A DNA stretch of 42,545 bases from Gluconacetobacter dulcium (GTDB taxonomy: Bacteria; Pseudomonadota; Alphaproteobacteria; Acetobacterales; Acetobacteraceae): NCBI RefSeq assembly GCF_014174165.1, contig NZ_JABEQN010000033.1:1-42545 (forward strand). Reading direction: 5' to 3'. Made by a program: the position numbers and the translations under genes. The notes under the pieces were generated by a model. The model was not told where the DNA came from. It saw only the letters and a list, made by a program, of their open reading frames with translations, and searched no databases. This document shows positions 6,874 through 16,026 of this stretch, piece by piece. The first letter of the stretch is position 1. The number at the start of each line of letters is the position of its first letter.

Positions 6874-9800
6874 ATGCGTCTGCCGCGCGTTTTGTTGCCT
6901 GCATCGCGTCGTCGCCTTGCGACGCAGGCCGAAGGCGAACCCGAGCGCAGCGGTGAGGACGGCGGCCCACGCCATCGCAGGCGGTTTCAGCAGCTTTATC
7001 GTCTGAATGGCTTCAATAGTTTCCTGGCGCGTGTCGGCATGGCGTTCGATCCTGCATCGGACGAAACCGCCATATTGAGTGCGGCGTGTGAGGCCGCGAC
7101 CCGGAATGCGCGGCTGCGGGCGGCCTTTATCGCCCGGCCGGATGCGCAGGGGGCGTTTCATCTGCTCGCGGAAAGTGGGCCGGTCGTGCAATTGCATGAT
7201 CCTGTTTTTTCCGCCCGCCCGGACATGGCGGGACGGTACGGTCTTGTCGGGCGTGTCTGGCATGGGGGGCAGCCGGTCTTTTGCGCCGATGTGGCGCGGG
7301 AGGACGCGTTGCTGCCCTGGCGGGCGCGGATGCGGGAACTGGGGGTGCGATCGTGCGCGGTGCTGCCGCTGTGGCGCGGTGGCGAGGTCTGGGCCGTGTT
7401 CGGCGTTTATGACGGGCAGGCGGATGCGTTCGATCCCGCGATCTCGACGATCTTGCTGGAGGCGGCGACCAGCCTTTCGCGTGGGCTGAAGACGCTTGAC
7501 GAGCGGCGACTGAAGGCCGCCCAGATCGACCGGGCACAGGTGGGGATCGTGCTGCTGCGCGATGCGCGCATCCATGCCGCGAACAGCTTTGCCGCCGGTC
7601 TTGCGGGTTGTGCGCCCGATGGCCTGCATCACGCGCCAGCGGAACGCATTGTGGGTGGCGATGAAGCCCGGCTGGAGCAGGCGCGGGCGCAATTGCGGGA
7701 GACGGGTCGGGCCAGGCTCTCCGGTGTGCCGCTGCCCCGGCCGGACGGGCATGACCTGATTGCCGATCTTTCCGCCGTGGCGTTGGACGATACGCCGAGT
7801 GCGGACTCGGTGTGGACGATGGAGGACGTGACCGGGCGCGATGAAACGGAGCGTTTGTACCGCGCGCTGATCAATGCCGTCTCCGCCATGCTGGCCGCCG
7901 AGGACGAGGCGGAAAAATGTCGTGCCGTGTGCGAGACGCTGGTGGATGGCACGCTGTTCAATGCCGTGTGGCTCGTGCGGCCCGACCTGTCCGGCCGGAT
8001 GGTGGTGCGGGCGCACGCGGGCCGGGGCGGAGACATGATCGCCCGGCTGAACTGGCGGATCGATCAGGATTCCGGCCCCCTGCCGGTGACGGTGCGGGCC
8101 TGGCAGAACGCGTGTCTGGTCCATACCAATGATATGGCGACCGATCTTGTCGGGATCCCGGGATATGGGACGGTGATGCGCTACGGATGGCGCGCCGTGC
8201 TGTCGGTTCCAGTACTGCGGAGTGGGCAGATCTGGGCCGTGCTGACGCTCACGACGCTGCGGGCCAGCGGCTTCGAGGACAAAAGCATCACGCTGTGCCG
8301 GCGGCTGGCGGAATTGCTGGGCCGGAGCTTCGATCGGCTGGATACCAGCCGCAATCTGGAACAGTTGCGGCAGGAGGAAGCGAGGCGGGCCCGGCGCGAC
8401 GTGCTGACCGCGCTGCCCAACCGGCTGGCGCTGGAGGAATATCTGCCCAGGGCACAGGAACGGGCACGGGCACGCGGCATGTCCGTGGCAGTGGGGCTGA
8501 TGGATCTGGACGGATTCAAATCCGTCAACGACACCTATGGCCATGCGGCCGGGGACAAGGTGCTGGTCGAACTCAGCCGGCGGTTATGGGAGGCGCTGCG
8601 CGAGAACGGCTATGTCGCCCGGCTGGGAGGCGACGAGTTCGTGGTCGTTCTGGAAAATCTCGACAAGGATACGGCGAGCGAGCAGGCCGCGGCGGAACTG
8701 GACCGTCTGTCGTCGGTCGTGGGAGAGCCGTTCATCCTGGAAGATGGGACCACCGCGAGGGTGGGGCTCGCCATGGGGGTGGCGTTTTATCCGCAGGACG
8801 GTGAAAAGCCGGAGACGTTGCTGCGCCAGGCCGATAACGCGATGTACCAGGTCAAGCAGAGCCAGGAGCCGCGCGATGCCAACTGGCATTTCGCAGGAGC
8901 CCTCGACGAAGCGCGGATTCTCGATGATGAAGCGGCCGCGGACCTGTTGCCGATCACGCCCTACGGGGCGGTCGCCGCCGACCTGCTGGGGCAGGTGGCC
9001 GCGGTCGTCGCGCGGATTGGCGAGCGCATTCGCCAGGGTGTGATTCCGGCGCTGTGGCAGAAAAGCGGCGGCGCAGCGGTGCTGGCTAATCTGACGGCCG
9101 AGCAGCATGAGCGCCTGACCGAGCGCGAGGTGAAGCATCTGGAATTCGTGGTCGCGCCCGCGATCGTCCGGGAGGACCTGCTCGGGGAAGCGCGGAGGCT
9201 GGGTTCGATGTATGCCCTGTTCGGCGTCGATCCGGTCGTGTTCGTCGCCGAACAGGGCTTCTACCTACGCCTGCTGCTGGCGGAGATGGAAGCCGGCGGC
9301 ATGGACGGCGATGACCGCTATCGCGTGCAGCAGATCGTCGAAGCCCGCTATCGGGATGATCGCAGGATGCGGCGCATGATCGCGCAGCGGGTGCGCAAGG
9401 CCTATATCGCCGCCCTCTCTGACGAGATGCCCGGCGGCGCGTGGAGCGCGATCAGTAACGACGCGCTGACCGCGCTTGCGAAACTGCCCGGTATTCAGTC
9501 GGCATTTCTGATGCGCCCCAACGCGGCGGGAGAACTGGTCGCGCAGACCATTGCCGGAACCTGTGCCACGGTGCTGGACGAGGCGCTGCTGCGTAGCGAG
9601 GTGCGGCCCGTGATTGCCGCCAATGCGCGCCGGGGCAGCTTTATCGGCGCCCAGGCATGGCGCACGGGTGCGTGGCAGAGTTGTCCGTCGGTCGAGCTGG
9701 ATGGTGCCATGGCACCGTGGCATGCGCTGATGGCCAATCTGCGGATCCATTCGGCCATGAGCGTGCCGATCCGGCGCCTCGACGGGACGACGGCGCTGGT

Positions 9801-10953
9801 GTTGACCCTGTTCGGTGCATGCCCCAACCAGTTCGAATCCGCCGACATGCGGCAGTTCATCGTTGGATTGCAGGAAAAATGGGAACGCTTGTGGCGGGAT
9901 GGGCAGGACATTTCCGACGCGCGTGCGGCCCGCCTGCGCGAGCGCCTGTTCTCCGGGGGGCTGCGCATGTTCATGCAGCCCGTCATCGACCTGCGCACCG
10001 GGCAGTTGCTGAAGGTGGAGGCGCTGGCGCGGCTGCAGGATGCCGACGGCACCATCCTGCCGCCCGCGACCTTTCTGGCATTGCTGGGGCATGATGAACT
10101 GGACCGACTGTTCCAGTTCGGGCTTGAGCAGAGCCTGTCATGGCTGCGGTCGTGGGACGGCAAGGGTCTGTCGACCGAAATGTCGGTCAATCTGCCGCCA
10201 TCCTGTCTGTCGAACACCAATGTGTTGCGCATGGTCGACGACATGCTGAACCGTCACGATATCGCCCCCCGCCGGCTGACGCTGGAAGTGCTGGAGACCC
10301 AGGGCCTCGATTCCGCCAAGCAGAAGGCGGCGCTGCGGGATTTCCGCTCCAGGGGCGTGCAGATGGCCATCGACGATCTCGGGGCCGGCCATAGCACGCT
10401 GCTGCGGCTTTCCGCGGCGCCCTTCGACTGCATCAAGGTGGATCAGGGCCTGTTGCGCTATGTCCGCGACGTGCCCTTGCAGGTCTTCAGCGTGATCCGC
10501 TCGCTACGGGAAATGGGCCGTGATCTGCACAGCCAGGTGGTGGTGGAAGGGCTGGAAGATGCCGACATGATCGAGGCGATCCGTCATCTTGGCTGCCGGT
10601 ACGGGCAGGGGTTCGGCATCGCCCGGCCCATGCCGCCAGATGATTTCCTGGACTGGCATCGTGCCTATGCGGAGCGTGATCCGGGCCGCGACCGGGTGGA
10701 AGAGGACAGCGAAATCCGCAGCGTTCTCGGTGCGCTGGCCTGGCTGTGGACGGCTACGCGCGACTGCCCGCCATTGGGGCAGTTCGCGTTCGGGGACGGA
10801 CCGCTGACGCGATGGCTGGAACGGTTGGGTCGCGACGATGCCGAGGCAGCGCGATGGTACCGCATCTGTTCCGCCGGCCCGGTGCCGGAGGAGATGGCGC
10901 GCGACATGCGGGACTGGCTGGAGGACCGCGTGGTCAACGCCGCGCGCGGATGA
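6874..10953 (+). CDS. Multidomain c-di-GMP protein (GAF-PAS-GAF-GGDEF-globin-like-GAF-EAL)
   Basis: A 1359-residue, apparently soluble protein for c-di-GMP synthesis and/or breakdown. Domains in order: GAF-like 47-205, PAS-like 215-330, GAF-like 330-500, GGDEF about 505-665 with intact RLGGDEF (584-588), a helical globin-coupled-sensor-like segment 690-850, GAF-like 860-1005, EAL about 1025-1262, and a 95-residue tail. The product-inhibition site RxxD before GGDEF is RENG, so it is lost. The EAL domain keeps EAL (1049-1051), SVNLPP, EVLE, DDLGAGHS, KVDQGLL and VVEGLED, so phosphodiesterase activity is likely. In the globin-like segment the motif LGxxHxxxGV reads LGSMYALFGV, with Tyr where a heme-ligating His would be expected. 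The gene stands alone, which is common for such regulators. Confidence 0.9.
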   Translation: MRLPRVLLPASRRRLATQAEGEPERSGEDGGPRHRRRFQQLYRLNGFNSFLARVGMAFDPASDETAILSAACEAATRNARLRAAFIARPDAQGAFHLLAESGPVVQLHDPVFSARPDMAGRYGLVGRVWHGGQPVFCADVAREDALLPWRARMRELGVRSCAVLPLWRGGEVWAVFGVYDGQADAFDPAISTILLEAATSLSRGLKTLDERRLKAAQIDRAQVGIVLLRDARIHAANSFAAGLAGCAPDGLHHAPAERIVGGDEARLEQARAQLRETGRARLSGVPLPRPDGHDLIADLSAVALDDTPSADSVWTMEDVTGRDETERLYRALINAVSAMLAAEDEAEKCRAVCETLVDGTLFNAVWLVRPDLSGRMVVRAHAGRGGDMIARLNWRIDQDSGPLPVTVRAWQNACLVHTNDMATDLVGIPGYGTVMRYGWRAVLSVPVLRSGQIWAVLTLTTLRASGFEDKSITLCRRLAELLGRSFDRLDTSRNLEQLRQEEARRARRDVLTALPNRLALEEYLPRAQERARARGMSVAVGLMDLDGFKSVNDTYGHAAGDKVLVELSRRLWEALRENGYVARLGGDEFVVVLENLDKDTASEQAAAELDRLSSVVGEPFILEDGTTARVGLAMGVAFYPQDGEKPETLLRQADNAMYQVKQSQEPRDANWHFAGALDEARILDDEAAADLLPITPYGAVAADLLGQVAAVVARIGERIRQGVIPALWQKSGGAAVLANLTAEQHERLTEREVKHLEFVVAPAIVREDLLGEARRLGSMYALFGVDPVVFVAEQGFYLRLLLAEMEAGGMDGDDRYRVQQIVEARYRDDRRMRRMIAQRVRKAYIAALSDEMPGGAWSAISNDALTALAKLPGIQSAFLMRPNAAGELVAQTIAGTCATVLDEALLRSEVRPVIAANARRGSFIGAQAWRTGAWQSCPSVELDGAMAPWHALMANLRIHSAMSVPIRRLDGTTALVLTLFGACPNQFESADMRQFIVGLQEKWERLWRDGQDISDARAARLRERLFSGGLRMFMQPVIDLRTGQLLKVEALARLQDADGTILPPATFLALLGHDELDRLFQFGLEQSLSWLRSWDGKGLSTEMSVNLPPSCLSNTNVLRMVDDMLNRHDIAPRRLTLEVLETQGLDSAKQKAALRDFRSRGVQMAIDDLGAGHSTLLRLSAAPFDCIKVDQGLLRYVRDVPLQVFSVIRSLREMGRDLHSQVVVEGLEDADMIEAIRHLGCRYGQGFGIARPMPPDDFLDWHRAYAERDPGRDRVEEDSEIRSVLGALAWLWTATRDCPPLGQFAFGDGPLTRWLERLGRDDAEAARWYRICSAGPVPEEMARDMRDWLEDRVVNAARG

Positions 10954-11021
10954 GGAGCGGTGCGGGCCGATGGTGCAGGAAGTGTGTGTCGGATCGTCGC
11001 CTGCGCCTGTTTCCAGGCGGA

Positions 11022-11672
11022 TCAGGGGGTGACGCGGTAGAGGGTGGTGCGTCTTGCGTCGCGGTCTTCGAGTTCGCGGGTGGTCGGGATGTCGCGGGTG
11101 ATGATCGGGTGCAGACCGGCGCGGGGCAGGTAGGCGCGGCCGGGATCGGCGATCCAGACCTCGGCGGTGCGCGCGCACGCGCGCAGCCAGGGGAGAATAT
11201 GCTCCGTCATCGGGTTTTCGTAGCAGACATCGCCGCACAGGATCAGGTCCCAGCGCGGCGTGGTGCCGACGAGGTCCTCGCCAGTGGCGGTGACGGCCAC
11301 GCCGTTGGCGCGGGCGTTCAGCGTGATGGCGGCGACGGCCAGCGGGTCGATTTCGGCGGCCTCCACCATGCTGGCGCCGGCCCGTGCGCAGGCGATGGCG
11401 GCGACGCCGCAGCCCGCCGCGAAATCCAGCACCCGGCGGCCGGCGACCAGGGCGGGATTGTCCAGGATATGGCGGGCCAGCAACTGGCCGCCCGGCCAGG
11501 CGAAGGCCCAGAAGGGGGGCTCGATATCCTGCCGGGTCAGCCAGTCCTCGCTGGCCTGCCAGATCGGGGTGATCTCGGTGGCCAGGTGCAGCGTGATTTC
11601 GGGCACCAGCTGGGCGTGGGCCGGGCTGGTATTGGCGAGGATGAAGGATTCGGGATCGGGGCGGGTGCTCAT
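11022..11672 (-). CDS. Class I SAM-dependent protein methyltransferase (ETF-beta lysine MTase/PrmA-like)
   Basis: A 216-residue Rossmann-fold methyltransferase. Motif I is VLDFAAGCGVAAIACARAGA (residues 81-100), an acidic EIDPLA follows at strand 2, and LILCGDVCYENP (about 143-154) resembles the GDxxY signature of the METTL20/ETF-beta lysine methyltransferase and NNMT-like group. The N-terminal FWAFAWPGGQ is also typical. A likely role is lysine methylation of electron transfer flavoprotein, but this is by family only. Its ATG overlaps the ubiA stop by 4 bp (ATGA), so the two genes are translationally coupled. Confidence 0.8.
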   Translation of the reverse strand: MSTRPDPESFILANTSPAHAQLVPEITLHLATEITPIWQASEDWLTRQDIEPPFWAFAWPGGQLLARHILDNPALVAGRRVLDFAAGCGVAAIACARAGASMVEAAEIDPLAVAAITLNARANGVAVTATGEDLVGTTPRWDLILCGDVCYENPMTEHILPWLRACARTAEVWIADPGRAYLPRAGLHPIITRDIPTTRELEDRDARRTTLYRVTP

Positions 11673-12583
11673 CGGCCGGTCAGTCCGGCCAGGATGGCCA
11701 GGGCCACGGCCAGCCCCGTCTCGCGGTTGGAGCGGAACAGCATCAGGCAGCGGCGCGGATCGGTGCTGTGGAGATGCGCGACCTGCCAGGCCAGTGCGAT
11801 GGCGGGCAGCACCATCGCCACCCAGAAGCCGATGGTGCAGCCAGCCAGCCAGCCCGCCAGAAGCAGGGCGGCCACGGCCAGCCCGTAGCAGGCCCCGACG
11901 AACTGGCGGGGTTGGCCCGCCCATAGGCGGGATGTCGATTTGACGCCGATGCGCGCGTCGTCCTCCATGTCCTGGAAGCCGTAGATGGTGTCGAAGCCGA
12001 GCTGCCACAGGACGGTGGCGGCATAGAGCGCCGCCCATGCGGTGTCGATCCGCCCGGCCGCCGCCGCGTAGCCCATCGGGGCGCCGAAGCCGAAGGTGAA
12101 GCCCATGACGAGCTGGGGCCACCAGGTGAAGCGTTTGGCCAGCGGATACAGCCCCACCAGCAGCAGCGAGCCCACGCCCAGCAGGCGGCAGAGCCCGTTG
12201 AGTTGCAGCAGGATGACCAGTCCGATCGCCAGCAGCAGGGCGAGGAACCAGGCGGCCTGGCGCATGCGCAGCGCACCGGAGGCCAGGGGGCGGCCCGCCG
12301 TGCGCGCCACCATCCGGTCGATATCGCGATCCCACATGTCGTTGACCACGCAGCCGGCCGACCGCATCACCACGCTGCCGATCCCGAACAGCAGCGCCAG
12401 CCGCAGGCGCTCGCCGGCCTCGACCCCGCCGGGCAGCAGGATGCCCCACAGGCCGGGCAGGAACAGCAGCCAGGTGCCGATGGGCCGGTCCAGCCGTGCC
12501 AGCAGCGCGTAAGGGCGCAGCGCCGCGGGCAGGCGGCTGATCCAGCCTGTTGTCCGGATGTCGGTATGGGGGAGCGGGGTCAC
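11669..12583 (-). CDS. ubiA: 4-hydroxybenzoate polyprenyltransferase UbiA
   Basis: An integral-membrane prenyltransferase that attaches the polyprenyl tail to 4-hydroxybenzoate in ubiquinone synthesis. Both Mg-prenyl-diphosphate motifs are present: NDMWDRDID with ARTAGRPLASG after it, and YGFQDMEDDARIGVKS. Ubiquinone is essential to the oxidative fermentation of acetic acid bacteria. I chose the GTG at 12583 (VTPLPHTDI), because CGGAGA lies 8-9 bp upstream; the frame is open to a TTG at 12676, but that would place the large inverted repeat at 12602-12648 inside the coding region. Length is 304 residues, near the family norm. The methyltransferase gene follows with a 4-bp overlap. Confidence 0.9.
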   Translation of the reverse strand: MTPLPHTDIRTTGWISRLPAALRPYALLARLDRPIGTWLLFLPGLWGILLPGGVEAGERLRLALLFGIGSVVMRSAGCVVNDMWDRDIDRMVARTAGRPLASGALRMRQAAWFLALLLAIGLVILLQLNGLCRLLGVGSLLLVGLYPLAKRFTWWPQLVMGFTFGFGAPMGYAAAAGRIDTAWAALYAATVLWQLGFDTIYGFQDMEDDARIGVKSTSRLWAGQPRQFVGACYGLAVAALLLAGWLAGCTIGFWVAMVLPAIALAWQVAHLHSTDPRRCLMLFRSNRETGLAVALAILAGLTGR

Positions 12584-12601
12584 GCTGGGGTCTCCGTCTG
12601 G

Positions 12602-12648
12602 ACACGCGGGCACAATAGAGGCATCGGGAGCGGCTTGTGCCCGCGTGT
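12602..12648. promoter_or_regulatory. 14-bp perfect inverted repeat between ubiA and rsmE
   Basis: Arms ACACGCGGGCACAA (12602-12615) and TTGTGCCCGCGTGT (12635-12648) are exact complements with a 19-bp spacer. The right-hand gene rsmE starts 79 bp away, and the ubiA GTG lies 18 bp to the left. It may act as an operator for a dimeric or tetrameric regulator, or as a leader hairpin in the ubiA transcript. If ubiA really starts upstream, the repeat would be coding. Confidence 0.5.
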
Positions 12649-12726
12649 GAATGGGGCGCGGGATGGAAGCGGTCAAGGGCCGGGTGCGGGAGGGCGCGTT
12701 CCCGGCCGGTCGGAGGTGGTGTCGTC

Positions 12727-13479
12727 ATGAAGGATTGTCCTCGCCTGTTCGCCGATCCGGCCGGAAAGCCGCCGATGGAGGCGGATGCGGTGCGCGATCT
12801 GGAGCCGGGGCAGGCCCATTACCTTGGGACCGTGATGCGGCTGGCGCCGGGGGCGGAGGTCGCGCTGTTCAATGCCGGGGACGGGGAATGGCTGGCCAGT
12901 CTGGTGGCGGTGCGGCGCGACCGCGCGCAGGTGCGGCTGCTGCATCGCCGTCGCGCGCCCGAACCCGTATGCGGGCCGGTGCTGCTGTTCGCGCCGCTGA
13001 AACGCGATGCCACCGACATGGTGGTGCGCATGGGCACCGAACTGGGAGTGACGCGCTTCCTGCCCGTGCTGACCGAGCGCACCAATACGCATCGCGTCAA
13101 TGTCGGGCGGCTGGAAGCCATTGCGATGGAGGCGGCGGAGCAGTGCGAGCGCCTGGACGTGCCGACGATCGGCGAGCCCGCGCGCCTGCCCGAGCAACTG
13201 GCGGCGTGGCCGGCCGGGAGCACCCTGTTCGTGGCGGCGGAGCGCGGCGGGCCGGATGACGGGGTAGGGGAGATCGACCGCGTGGCCGATGGCGACGGGC
13301 TGCTGGTCGGCCCCGAGGGTGGGTTTTCCGACGCCGAGCGGCGCATGTTGCGTGCGCGGCCGTTTGTCAGGATGATCACGTTGGGAAAACGGATCCTGCG
13401 GGCGGATACGGCGGCGGCATGCGGCCTCTCCCTGATGGGGGCTGGCTTCCGGCGCGCGTCTGGTGCAGATTCGCGCTAA
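12727..13479 (+). CDS. rsmE: 16S rRNA (uracil(1498)-N3)-methyltransferase RsmE
   Basis: A 250-residue SPOUT-class methyltransferase for U1498 of 16S rRNA. The C-terminal knot motifs are clear: LLVGPEGGFSDAE (about residues 195-207) and ITLGKRILRADTAA (about 217-230). The mid-protein ERTNTHRVNVGRLEAIAMEAAEQCERLDVP region (here quoted as AMEAAEQCER) is characteristic. ATG at 12727 is preceded by GGAGG 10 bp upstream. It is divergent from ubiA and is followed 75 bp later by gshA on the same strand. Confidence 0.92.
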   Translation: MKDCPRLFADPAGKPPMEADAVRDLEPGQAHYLGTVMRLAPGAEVALFNAGDGEWLASLVAVRRDRAQVRLLHRRRAPEPVCGPVLLFAPLKRDATDMVVRMGTELGVTRFLPVLTERTNTHRVNVGRLEAIAMEAAEQCERLDVPTIGEPARLPEQLAAWPAGSTLFVAAERGGPDDGVGEIDRVADGDGLLVGPEGGFSDAERRMLRARPFVRMITLGKRILRADTAAACGLSLMGAGFRRASGADSR

Positions 13480-13554
13480 CCGACCGGTCGGTCGCATGGC
13501 TGCGGCGGACCCTTCCGTCGATCCGTTCTGTCTTTGAAGGCTTGTTCAGAAACG

Positions 13555-14967
13555 ATGTCGAACCCCGGCGAGCAAGATACCACCCCTATTGAATCGATCG
13601 GCCAGTTGGCCGGGTTGCTGGCGGATGGGGGCAAGCCGCGCGAACGGTGGCGGATCGGCACCGAGCATGAGAAATTCGGCTTTGTCCTGCCGGCCGCCGC
13701 CGGGCCGGCGCGGGCGCCCTGGATGCCGCCGCCCTATGCACCTGACGGAATCGGCGAGGTCCTGACCGACCTGAACCGCCAGGATGGCGGCGGCAGATGG
13801 GAAGCGATCGAGGACAAGGGAAAGCTGATCGGGCTGAAGGGAATCGGCTCGGAACGCGGTGGGTCGGTGTCGCTGGAGCCGGCGGGGCAGTTCGAACTGT
13901 CGGGCGCGCCGCTGGCCAGCCTGCATGATACGAGCCATGAGATGGCCCGGCATTTCGAGGCGATCCGCCCCATCAGCCGCTCGCTGGGCATCGGCTTCGC
14001 GCCGCTGGGCTTCCACCCGATGGCGCGGCGCGCGGATATGCCGTGGATGCCCAAGAGCCGCTACGCGATCATGCGCAACTACATGCCCAAGGTCGGCACG
14101 CTGGGGTTGGACATGATGACGCGGACCTGCACCGTGCAGGTCAATCTGGATTTCGCCTCGGAAACCGACATGCTGCGCAAGCTGCGCGTGTCGCTGGCGT
14201 TGCAGCCGGTGGCGACCGCGTTGTTCGCCAATTCGCCGTTCTATGAGGGGAAGCCGAACGGGCTGCTCTCGAACCGTGCGCATGTGTGGACCGATACCGA
14301 CAATGCGCGCTCGGGCATGCCGTTGGCTTTCTTCGATCCGTCATTCGGGTTCGAGGCTTATGTGGAATGGCTGCTGGATGTGCCGATGTATTTCATCGTG
14401 CGCGACGGGCAGATCCTGGATGTGGCCGGGCGGTCGTTCCGGGCGTGGATGAAGGGCGAGCGCCAGGAGGGGCTGGAGGGTCTGGTGCCGACCATCGGCG
14501 ATTTCGAGGACCACATGACCACCGCCTTTACCGATGTGCGGCTGAAGCGCTTCCTGGAAATGCGCGGCGCGGATGCGGGGTCGCCCCAGATGATGCTGGC
14601 GCAGTCCGCGCTGTGGGTGGGCCTGCTGTATGACGATGCGGCGCTGACGGCGGCCGATGCGCTGGTGCGCGAGCGGGACTGGGCGGACTATGTCACGCTG
14701 CGTGCCGCCGTGCCGCGCCAGGGGCTGGACGCGCCCTGGGCCGGAGGGGTGGCGCGCGACCTGGCCGCCCGGATGGTGGCGATCGCGGCCGAGGGGCTGC
14801 GCGCGCGGGCGGTGACGGATGGCAACGGGCGGGACGAGAGCCATCTGCTGGCGCCGTTGCAGGCGATCGCGGCCGGCGCCCCGACCCAGGCCGAGCATTG
14901 GCTGGAGCGGTATCATGGCGCGTGGCAGGGCGATGTGAGCAGGATATTCGCCGAAGCGGCGGTTTGA
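13555..14967 (+). CDS. gshA: Glutamate-cysteine ligase (class II, alphaproteobacterial/plant type)
   Basis: A 470-residue ATP-dependent ligase for the first step of glutathione synthesis. The N-terminal RIGTEHEKFGF at about residue 40 is the diagnostic motif of this class. Further family features are GSVSLEPAGQFELSG, the RYAIMRNYMP segment and DMMTRTCTVQVNLD. I chose ATG at 13555 (MSNPGEQ); an in-frame TTG at 13534 is less likely. The gene follows rsmE at 75 bp and is monocistronic or the end of that unit. Glutathione links it functionally to the sulfate assimilation genes further right. Confidence 0.93.
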   Translation: MSNPGEQDTTPIESIGQLAGLLADGGKPRERWRIGTEHEKFGFVLPAAAGPARAPWMPPPYAPDGIGEVLTDLNRQDGGGRWEAIEDKGKLIGLKGIGSERGGSVSLEPAGQFELSGAPLASLHDTSHEMARHFEAIRPISRSLGIGFAPLGFHPMARRADMPWMPKSRYAIMRNYMPKVGTLGLDMMTRTCTVQVNLDFASETDMLRKLRVSLALQPVATALFANSPFYEGKPNGLLSNRAHVWTDTDNARSGMPLAFFDPSFGFEAYVEWLLDVPMYFIVRDGQILDVAGRSFRAWMKGERQEGLEGLVPTIGDFEDHMTTAFTDVRLKRFLEMRGADAGSPQMMLAQSALWVGLLYDDAALTAADALVRERDWADYVTLRAAVPRQGLDAPWAGGVARDLAARMVAIAAEGLRARAVTDGNGRDESHLLAPLQAIAAGAPTQAEHWLERYHGAWQGDVSRIFAEAAV

Positions 14968-14991
14968 CCGGTCTCTGATTTGTTGTAGTCG

Positions 14992-15053
14992 ATAACGCGA
15001 GTTATTCTCACGATATCGAAACGTCTTGTGTATGCCGGGAGAGTTCCGGCATA
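14992..15053 (+). promoter_or_regulatory. mbfA upstream operator candidate and SD-bearing hairpin
   Basis: Two structures lie within 70 bp of the mbfA start. First, ATAAC-GCGA-GTTAT at 14992-15005 is an inverted repeat in an A/T-richer patch and could be an iron-regulator (Irr/Fur-type) site, though it matches no consensus closely. Second, TATGCCGG-N7-CCGGCATA at 15031-15053 is a perfect 8-bp stem whose loop region carries GGGAGAG, the only purine-rich SD-like sequence nearby. The stem ends 8 bp before the ATG. Confidence 0.45.
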
Positions 15054-15061
15054 CAGTTCCC

Positions 15062-16021
15062 ATGCGCAAATTCACGACGCTGAACGATCGGGAGATCCTT
15101 GCCCTCGCCATTTCGAGCGAGGATGAGGACGCGCGGATCTATGCCGATTTCGCCTATGTGCTTCGGGAGAAATATCCCGACACCGCCAGTATATTTACGG
15201 ATATGGCGCATGAGGAAAACGAGCACCGGCGCGATCTGATCGATCTGTATGTCGAGCGGTTCGGCCAGCATGTTCCGCTGATTCGCCGGCAAGATATCGC
15301 GGGCGTGATGGTGCGGCGGCCGGCCTGGCAGGTGCAGAGCCTGGGAATCGAGGCCGTGCGCCGGCATGCGTGCCAGATGGAGACGGACGCGGCGCGGTTT
15401 TATCGTCAGGCGGCGTTGCGCACGAATGATGCCGCCACGCGCAAATTGCTGGGCGATCTGGCGGTGGCCGAGGATCGGCACGAGCAGGCGGCGGGGGTGA
15501 TCGAACTGAAGCGCCTGCCGGCCGGCAAGCGTGAAGACGAGGACGAGGACGCGCGGCGGCGCTTCGTGTTGCAGGTGATCCAGCCCGGTCTGGTTGGGTT
15601 GATGGATGGGTCGGTCTCCACGCTTGCGCCGGTCTTTGCCGCTGCCTTCGCGTCGCATCGGCCGTGGGAGGCTTTTCTGGTCGGGATCGCGGCGTCGGTG
15701 GGGGCCGGGATTTCCATGGGGTTTGCCGAAGCCTTGTCGGATGACGGCAAACTGTCGGGGCGCGGGGCGCCGGTACTGCGCGGATTGATCTGCGGGCTGA
15801 TGACGACCGCCGGCGGGATCGGCCATACGGTGCCGTTCCTGATCGACCGGTTCCCGGTTGCCATGAGCGTGGCGATGGGGGTGGTCGTGGTCGAGTTGCT
15901 GCTGATTTCGTGGGTGCGGTGGCGGTATCAGGATACGCCGTTCGGCTCCGCCGTGGTGCAGATCGTGTTCGGTGGGGCGTTGGTATTTGCCGCCGGCATT
16001 CTGATCGGGTCGGCGGGGTGA
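15062..16021 (+). CDS. mbfA: Membrane-bound ferritin MbfA (ferritin-like + VIT1 domains)
   Basis: A 319-residue two-domain protein. Residues about 10-160 are a ferritin-like four-helix domain with ExxH metal motifs in HEENEHRRDL and AEDRHEQAAG. Residues about 170-319 are a VIT1/CCC1-like membrane domain (LVGLMDGSVSTLAPVFAAAF, then SVGAGISMGFAEALSDDGK). In other alphaproteobacteria MbfA exports iron and protects against iron/H2O2 stress, under Irr control. The acidic KREDEDEDARRR linker separates the domains. I chose ATG at 15062; an upstream TTG at 15026 is in frame but sits before the hairpin. Confidence 0.9.
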   Translation: MRKFTTLNDREILALAISSEDEDARIYADFAYVLREKYPDTASIFTDMAHEENEHRRDLIDLYVERFGQHVPLIRRQDIAGVMVRRPAWQVQSLGIEAVRRHACQMETDAARFYRQAALRTNDAATRKLLGDLAVAEDRHEQAAGVIELKRLPAGKREDEDEDARRRFVLQVIQPGLVGLMDGSVSTLAPVFAAAFASHRPWEAFLVGIAASVGAGISMGFAEALSDDGKLSGRGAPVLRGLICGLMTTAGGIGHTVPFLIDRFPVAMSVAMGVVVVELLLISWVRWRYQDTPFGSAVVQIVFGGALVFAAGILIGSAG

Positions 16022-16026
16022 GTCTT

